From Solirubrobacter sp963736505 (GTDB lineage Bacteria > Actinomycetota > Thermoleophilia > Solirubrobacterales > Solirubrobacteraceae), in the NCBI GenBank assembly GCA_963736505.1, contig CAVTOZ010000005.1, forward strand, positions 124,001-188,000: a stretch of DNA of 64,000 nt, written 5' to 3'. Position 1 is the first letter of the stretch, and the number at the start of each line of letters is the position of its first letter. Made by a program: the position numbers and the translations under genes. Below the pieces are notes generated by a model. The model did not search any database, had not been told where the DNA came from, and saw only the letters and a program-made list of their open reading frames with translations. Below are positions 60,871 to 64,000 of this stretch, in pieces.

Positions 60871-61770
60871 ATGCCCAGACCCACCACTTTCGGCAAGGAC
60901 ACCGGCCTTCAGGTCCGGATGACGGTCACGCTCTTCCTGCTCGGCTTGCTGTACGTCGTGCTCGTCGTCGCGATGATCGCGGTCGGCGCGAGCGGGATCG
61001 TCGTGGCGGTCGTCGCCGGCGGCCTCGCCGCCGTGAACCTGTTCGCCTCCGACAAGCTCGCGCTCGCCGCCATGGGCGCGCGTGTCGTGACGCCCCAGGA
61101 GGCGCCGCAGCTGCACGCGATGATCGAGCGGCTGTGCGTGCAGGCCGACATCCCGAAGCCGAAGGTGGCCGTCGCCAACACGTCGATGCCGAACGCGTTC
61201 GCGCTCGGTCGCTCGCCCAAGTCGGCGACCGTGTGCGCGACCACGGGCATCATGGAGCTGCTGTCGCCCGCCGAGCTCGAGGGCGTGATGGCGCACGAGA
61301 TCACCCACGTCGTCAACCGCGACGTGATGGTGATGACGCTCGCCGGCTTCTTCGCCACGATCGCCGCCTACATCGTGCAGTTCGGCTTCCTCTTCGGCGG
61401 CTCGTCGTCGTCCGACGACGACGACGGCCCCAGCTTCATGGTGCTGCTGCTCGTCTCGCTCGTCGTCTACGTCGTCTCGTTCTTCCTCATGCAGACGCTG
61501 TCGCGCTACCGCGAGTTCGCGGCCGACCGCGGCGCGGCGCTGATCACGGGCCGCCCGAGCGCGCTCGCCAGCGCGCTGCAGAAGATCTCCTCGGGCATGC
61601 ACCGGATCCCGCAGCAGGACCTGCGCGCGTCCTCGGAGCTGCAGGCGTTCTTCATCTTCCCGACGGGCGCGGGCAAGGCGTTCGGCAACCTGTTCTCGAC
61701 GCACCCCCCGATGGAGAAGCGGCTCGAGCGCCTGGCGCGGCTCGAGGCGCAGCTCCAGGGCACCGCGTAG
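60871..61770 (+). CDS. htpX: HtpX membrane metalloprotease
   Basis: 299 residues, M48 family. Two N-terminal membrane helices, MAHEITHVVNRD with the HExxH zinc site, a second helix pair (FFATIAAYIVQFGFLFGG; VLLLVSLVVYVVSFFLM), the third ligand region REFAADRGAA, and STHPPMEKRLERL. Degrades misfolded membrane proteins under envelope stress. The ATG at 60871 is chosen because upstream residues are not conserved in nature. Followed by pspAB. Confidence 0.94.
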   Translation: MPRPTTFGKDTGLQVRMTVTLFLLGLLYVVLVVAMIAVGASGIVVAVVAGGLAAVNLFASDKLALAAMGARVVTPQEAPQLHAMIERLCVQADIPKPKVAVANTSMPNAFALGRSPKSATVCATTGIMELLSPAELEGVMAHEITHVVNRDVMVMTLAGFFATIAAYIVQFGFLFGGSSSSDDDDGPSFMVLLLVSLVVYVVSFFLMQTLSRYREFAADRGAALITGRPSALASALQKISSGMHRIPQQDLRASSELQAFFIFPTGAGKAFGNLFSTHPPMEKRLERLARLEAQLQGTA

Positions 61771-61782
61771 CCTGTAGAGGCC

Positions 61783-62355
61783 ATGGGCCTCTTCGACGTA
61801 CTGCGCGGCAAGCGCGAGATCAAGCAGCCTGCCATGGACCGCCTGTTCGCCATGTCGACGGCGTACACGGCCATGGAGACGGGCATGGGCCTGAAGACCT
61901 CCGGCGAGGCGGCGATCGTCTTCCAGCCGCTCGCGACGGCGGACTTCGAGGAGATCGTGAAGGACATGGAGGAGGTCCTGAAGGGCACCGGCGACGAGAC
62001 CGGCACGAAGATCGCTGCGCGCGACGACGAGTTCGGCTATCGCTGGATGGTGCTCTCGGACCCCGACATGGAGGACCTCGTCGTGGGGATCAACGCGGTC
62101 TCCACCGCGATCCAGGCCGGCGGCTACGGCGACCGCCTACTCGCGGCGGTGTTCTCGTTCCGCGACGAGAAGGACCGGCGCGTGTACTGGATCTACAACT
62201 TCAAGCGCGGCGCGTTCTACCCGTTCGCGCCCGCCGGCGGCCCGCAGTCACGTGACAACGAGCGCGAGCTGCGGCTGAAGGCGCAGATCGGCGCCGAGCT
62301 CCCCGTCGAGGCCGAGCTCGAGCGCTGGTTCCCCCTCTGGGGCGCCCCGATCTAG
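61783..62355 (+). CDS. pspAB: PspA-associated protein PspAB
   Basis: 190 residues. FDVLRGKREIKQPAMDRLFAMS at the start, FEEIVKDMEEVLK, and the aromatic strand RRVYWIYNFKRGAFYPFAP are typical of the PspAB family, which is encoded near PspA and HtpX in actinobacteria and linked to membrane stress. 12 bp after htpX, so co-transcribed. Molecular role unknown. Confidence 0.88.
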   Translation: MGLFDVLRGKREIKQPAMDRLFAMSTAYTAMETGMGLKTSGEAAIVFQPLATADFEEIVKDMEEVLKGTGDETGTKIAARDDEFGYRWMVLSDPDMEDLVVGINAVSTAIQAGGYGDRLLAAVFSFRDEKDRRVYWIYNFKRGAFYPFAPAGGPQSRDNERELRLKAQIGAELPVEAELERWFPLWGAPI

Positions 62356-62434
62356 GCGAGCCATCGCGGCAGCCGGCTGGCGCCGGCGGACACCATCCCG
62401 CCCGCCCTCGCTTGATAATCGCTTCGCGGATTAC

Positions 62435-63682
62435 CTAGGCCACCAGCCGGAACTCGGTCCGCGAGACGCCGGCGTAGCGGCTGCGGCCGCATTTGAAGGT
62501 CGAGCGGAACTTCACCTGCACGTCGCGCGCGACACGGCGCAGCGGGATCGCCAGGCGGTGCCTGCGGCGGCTGATGCCCACGCTCGCGCGGCCGATCTCG
62601 ACGCCGCCGGCCTCGACCGTGACGCGCGTGCGGCAGGCGCCGCTCTCCTTGTCGCGCCGGAGCGTGAGCGCGAGCGCGCGGCGCCCGAGGTGCGGCAGGT
62701 CGACGTCGACGTCGGGCAGGTCGTACTCGCGGCTCGGGAAGACGTGCTCGCACCCGGGCCGGACGGCGAACCGGGCCGGCGGGCCGTACACGCCGTCATC
62801 GCCGGCGCCGCAGCTGCCGCCGCCGGTGAACCGGCCGTCGTCGGTCGCCAGCCAGTCGTCGCCGGCGCCGCCGTCGAACCACTCGCCGAGCATCACGTCG
62901 TCCCCCGCGCCGCCGTTCAGCCGGTCCTCGCCCTCGTCGCCGCTCAGCTCGTCGTCGCCGGCGCGGCCGATCAGGACGTCGTCGCCCTTGCCGCCGGACA
63001 GCCGGTTCTTCCCCGCGTCGCCGGCGATCCGGTCGTCGCCCGGACCGCCTTGCACGTTCTCGACGCCGGTGACGCTGTCACCGCCGTCCGGCCCCGGGTC
63101 GGCCAGGTCGACGACCACGCCCTGCCTGCTGGTCGAGAAGTCGAGCTGGTCGGTGCCGGCGCCGCCGTCGATCGCGTCCGCGTCCGGTCCGCCCTCGAGC
63201 GTGTCGTCCTCCGGCCCGCCGGTCAGGCGGTCGCGGCCCGGGCCGCCGGACAGCGTGCCGTCGCCCAGCAGGACGTCGTCGCCGTCGCCGCCGTAGAGGT
63301 ACGCGTCGTCGCCCGTGAGCGCGTCGTCGCCGGCGCCTCCGTCGACGATCGCGAAGGTGTGCGCGACGACCCGATCGTCGCCGTCGCCGGCCGCCACCGA
63401 CGGCACGCCGCCGGGACAGTGGACGCTGCCGTCGGCCTGGACGCCGCACGGCGCGACCGCCGTGAGCGGTGCGCCGGAGTCGCGCACGACGACGCCGCCG
63501 GGGTCGGCGGCGACCTCGAGCACGTTCGCCTCCCCCGGCGCCGCCCGCACCTCGATCGAGCTCGACGCGCCCCCGGCGTGGTCGCGCGGGTCCTGCGGCG
63601 GCGCCGGGACATAGGTGACCGTCGCGGCGCGCGCGTCGGCGGCGAAGAGCAGCAGGAACGCGACGGCGAGCAGGCGGATCAC
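62435..63682 (-). CDS. Secreted RTX (calcium-binding) repeat protein
   Basis: 415 residues. Signal peptide IRLLAVAFLLLFAADARA. About residues 115-265 carry nonapeptide RTX repeats (GGAGDDALTG, GGDGDDVLLG, GGPGRDRLTG, GGKGDDVLIG, GGAGDDVMLG), the beta-roll that folds on binding Ca2+. A C-terminal domain follows with Cys residues and a beta-rich FRSTFKCGRSRYAG segment. No enzymatic domain recognised. GTG start overlaps the stop of the upstream gene (GTGA). Confidence 0.88.
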   Translation of the reverse strand: MIRLLAVAFLLLFAADARAATVTYVPAPPQDPRDHAGGASSSIEVRAAPGEANVLEVAADPGGVVVRDSGAPLTAVAPCGVQADGSVHCPGGVPSVAAGDGDDRVVAHTFAIVDGGAGDDALTGDDAYLYGGDGDDVLLGDGTLSGGPGRDRLTGGPEDDTLEGGPDADAIDGGAGTDQLDFSTSRQGVVVDLADPGPDGGDSVTGVENVQGGPGDDRIAGDAGKNRLSGGKGDDVLIGRAGDDELSGDEGEDRLNGGAGDDVMLGEWFDGGAGDDWLATDDGRFTGGGSCGAGDDGVYGPPARFAVRPGCEHVFPSREYDLPDVDVDLPHLGRRALALTLRRDKESGACRTRVTVEAGGVEIGRASVGISRRRHRLAIPLRRVARDVQVKFRSTFKCGRSRYAGVSRTEFRLVA

Positions 63683-64000
63683 GCGCAGCGCCGGCCGAAC
63701 CCGACGCGGACCTTGCGGGCGCCGACGTGCAGCGTCGCGCAGCCTGGCTTGGAGACGATGAACCCGCCGGCCCACGAGGTCGCGTGCGCGCACGGCTCGA
63801 GCCGGACCCGGCGCGCGCCGTCGGACACGCGCAGCGGGCGCCCGTCGTTGCGCTGGGCGCCGTAGCGCAGCGACAGCCACGACTGCTCGACCGAGACCGT
63901 CACGGGCTTGCCGCCCGGCGCCGTCACCGTCGAGCGGAACAGCCGCGTGGCGTCGAAGCGCTGGGAGGCAGCGTCGCGCAGGTCGCGGAACACGACGCCG
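63679..64000 (-). CDS. Partial CDS, C-terminal end of an unknown protein
   Basis: About 107 C-terminal residues; the reading frame is open to the right edge, so the true start is outside. Beta-rich: VTVSVEQSWLSLRYG and VGARKVRVGFGRRC with two or three Cys. No family recognised. Coupled to the downstream RTX gene by GTGA and so probably part of the same secreted system. Confidence 0.55.
   Translation of the reverse strand, partial: GVVFRDLRDAASQRFDATRLFRSTVTAPGGKPVTVSVEQSWLSLRYGAQRNDGRPLRVSDGARRVRLEPCAHATSWAGGFIVSKPGCATLHVGARKVRVGFGRRCA

Noticed and set aside
62376..62434. GCCGGC palindromic hairpin and TAATC/GATTA hairpin between pspAB and the RTX gene as terminators
   Set aside because: Possible bidirectional terminator, but stems are short or bulged and no T-run follows; left out as too weak.

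Overview
The window is very GC-rich and packed with coupled genes. It carries a large set of actinobacterial markers: Ku with a split LigD, a MarP-type periplasmic protease, PspAB beside HtpX, a lysA-hom-thrC-thrB operon, several SigB/SigF-type sigma factors with Rsb-like regulators, and ANTAR and HxlR regulators. The best inference is an actinobacterium, plausibly of the Thermoleophilia/Solirubrobacterales (Conexibacter/Solirubrobacter-like). The genus is a guess from gene content, not from a marker gene. No tRNA, rRNA, CRISPR array, transposase or prophage was recognised.

Layout. 1-6.9 kb: the start of a GH31 glycosidase, then a tightly coupled operon of a PHP-glycosyltransferase fusion, a second GT4, a deacetylase-like protein, an MGH-type glycosidase and a tocopherol-cyclase-like protein. 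6.9-10.7 kb: LysR and SnoaL-like genes, an inverted repeat pair, then a plant-VTE3-like MPBQ methyltransferase and a homogentisate-phytyltransferase-like prenyltransferase. The cyclase, methyltransferase and prenyltransferase would be the core of a tocochromanol (vitamin E type) pathway, which is unexpected outside photosynthetic organisms. 11-16 kb: transaldolase/transketolase and an MFS pump with an HxlR regulator. 16-26 kb: NHEJ genes (LigD polymerase alone; PE-ligase plus Ku), topoisomerase IB, a desaturase/ferredoxin-reductase pair, and a phospholipase-D-like protein with an eCIS-type leader motif and an F-box-like segment.

17-37 kb is a general-stress control region. It has three SigB/F-type sigma factors, one sigma-70 group factor, three STAS antagonists, three RsbW-like kinases plus a degenerate relative, Crp and ANTAR regulators, and stress-type effectors (BON, DJ-1/PfpI, ParB-like, cupin). 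Candidate SigB/F promoters (GTTT-like, 14-16 nt spacer, GGGTA-like) lie 9-15 nt before several starts, including Ku and LigD. This suggests that end joining belongs to the stress regulon.

37-55 kb: an IMPase-like phosphatase, a YihY membrane protein, an AddAB-like helicase-nuclease pair with a coupled 35-codon ORF between them, TopB, MarP and a divergent class B PBP. After the PBP lie about 0.5 kb of structured repeats, including three two-tier hairpins whose stems covary. Then come a lipoprotein, SRPBCC, FHA, ParA and receiver proteins. 55-64 kb: threonine/lysine biosynthesis, an M23 peptidase with coiled coil, HtpX-PspAB, and an RTX-repeat secreted protein with a cut-off neighbour. Start choices rest on overlaps, ribosome-binding sites and domain limits; family calls come from motif recognition by eye, with no database search.
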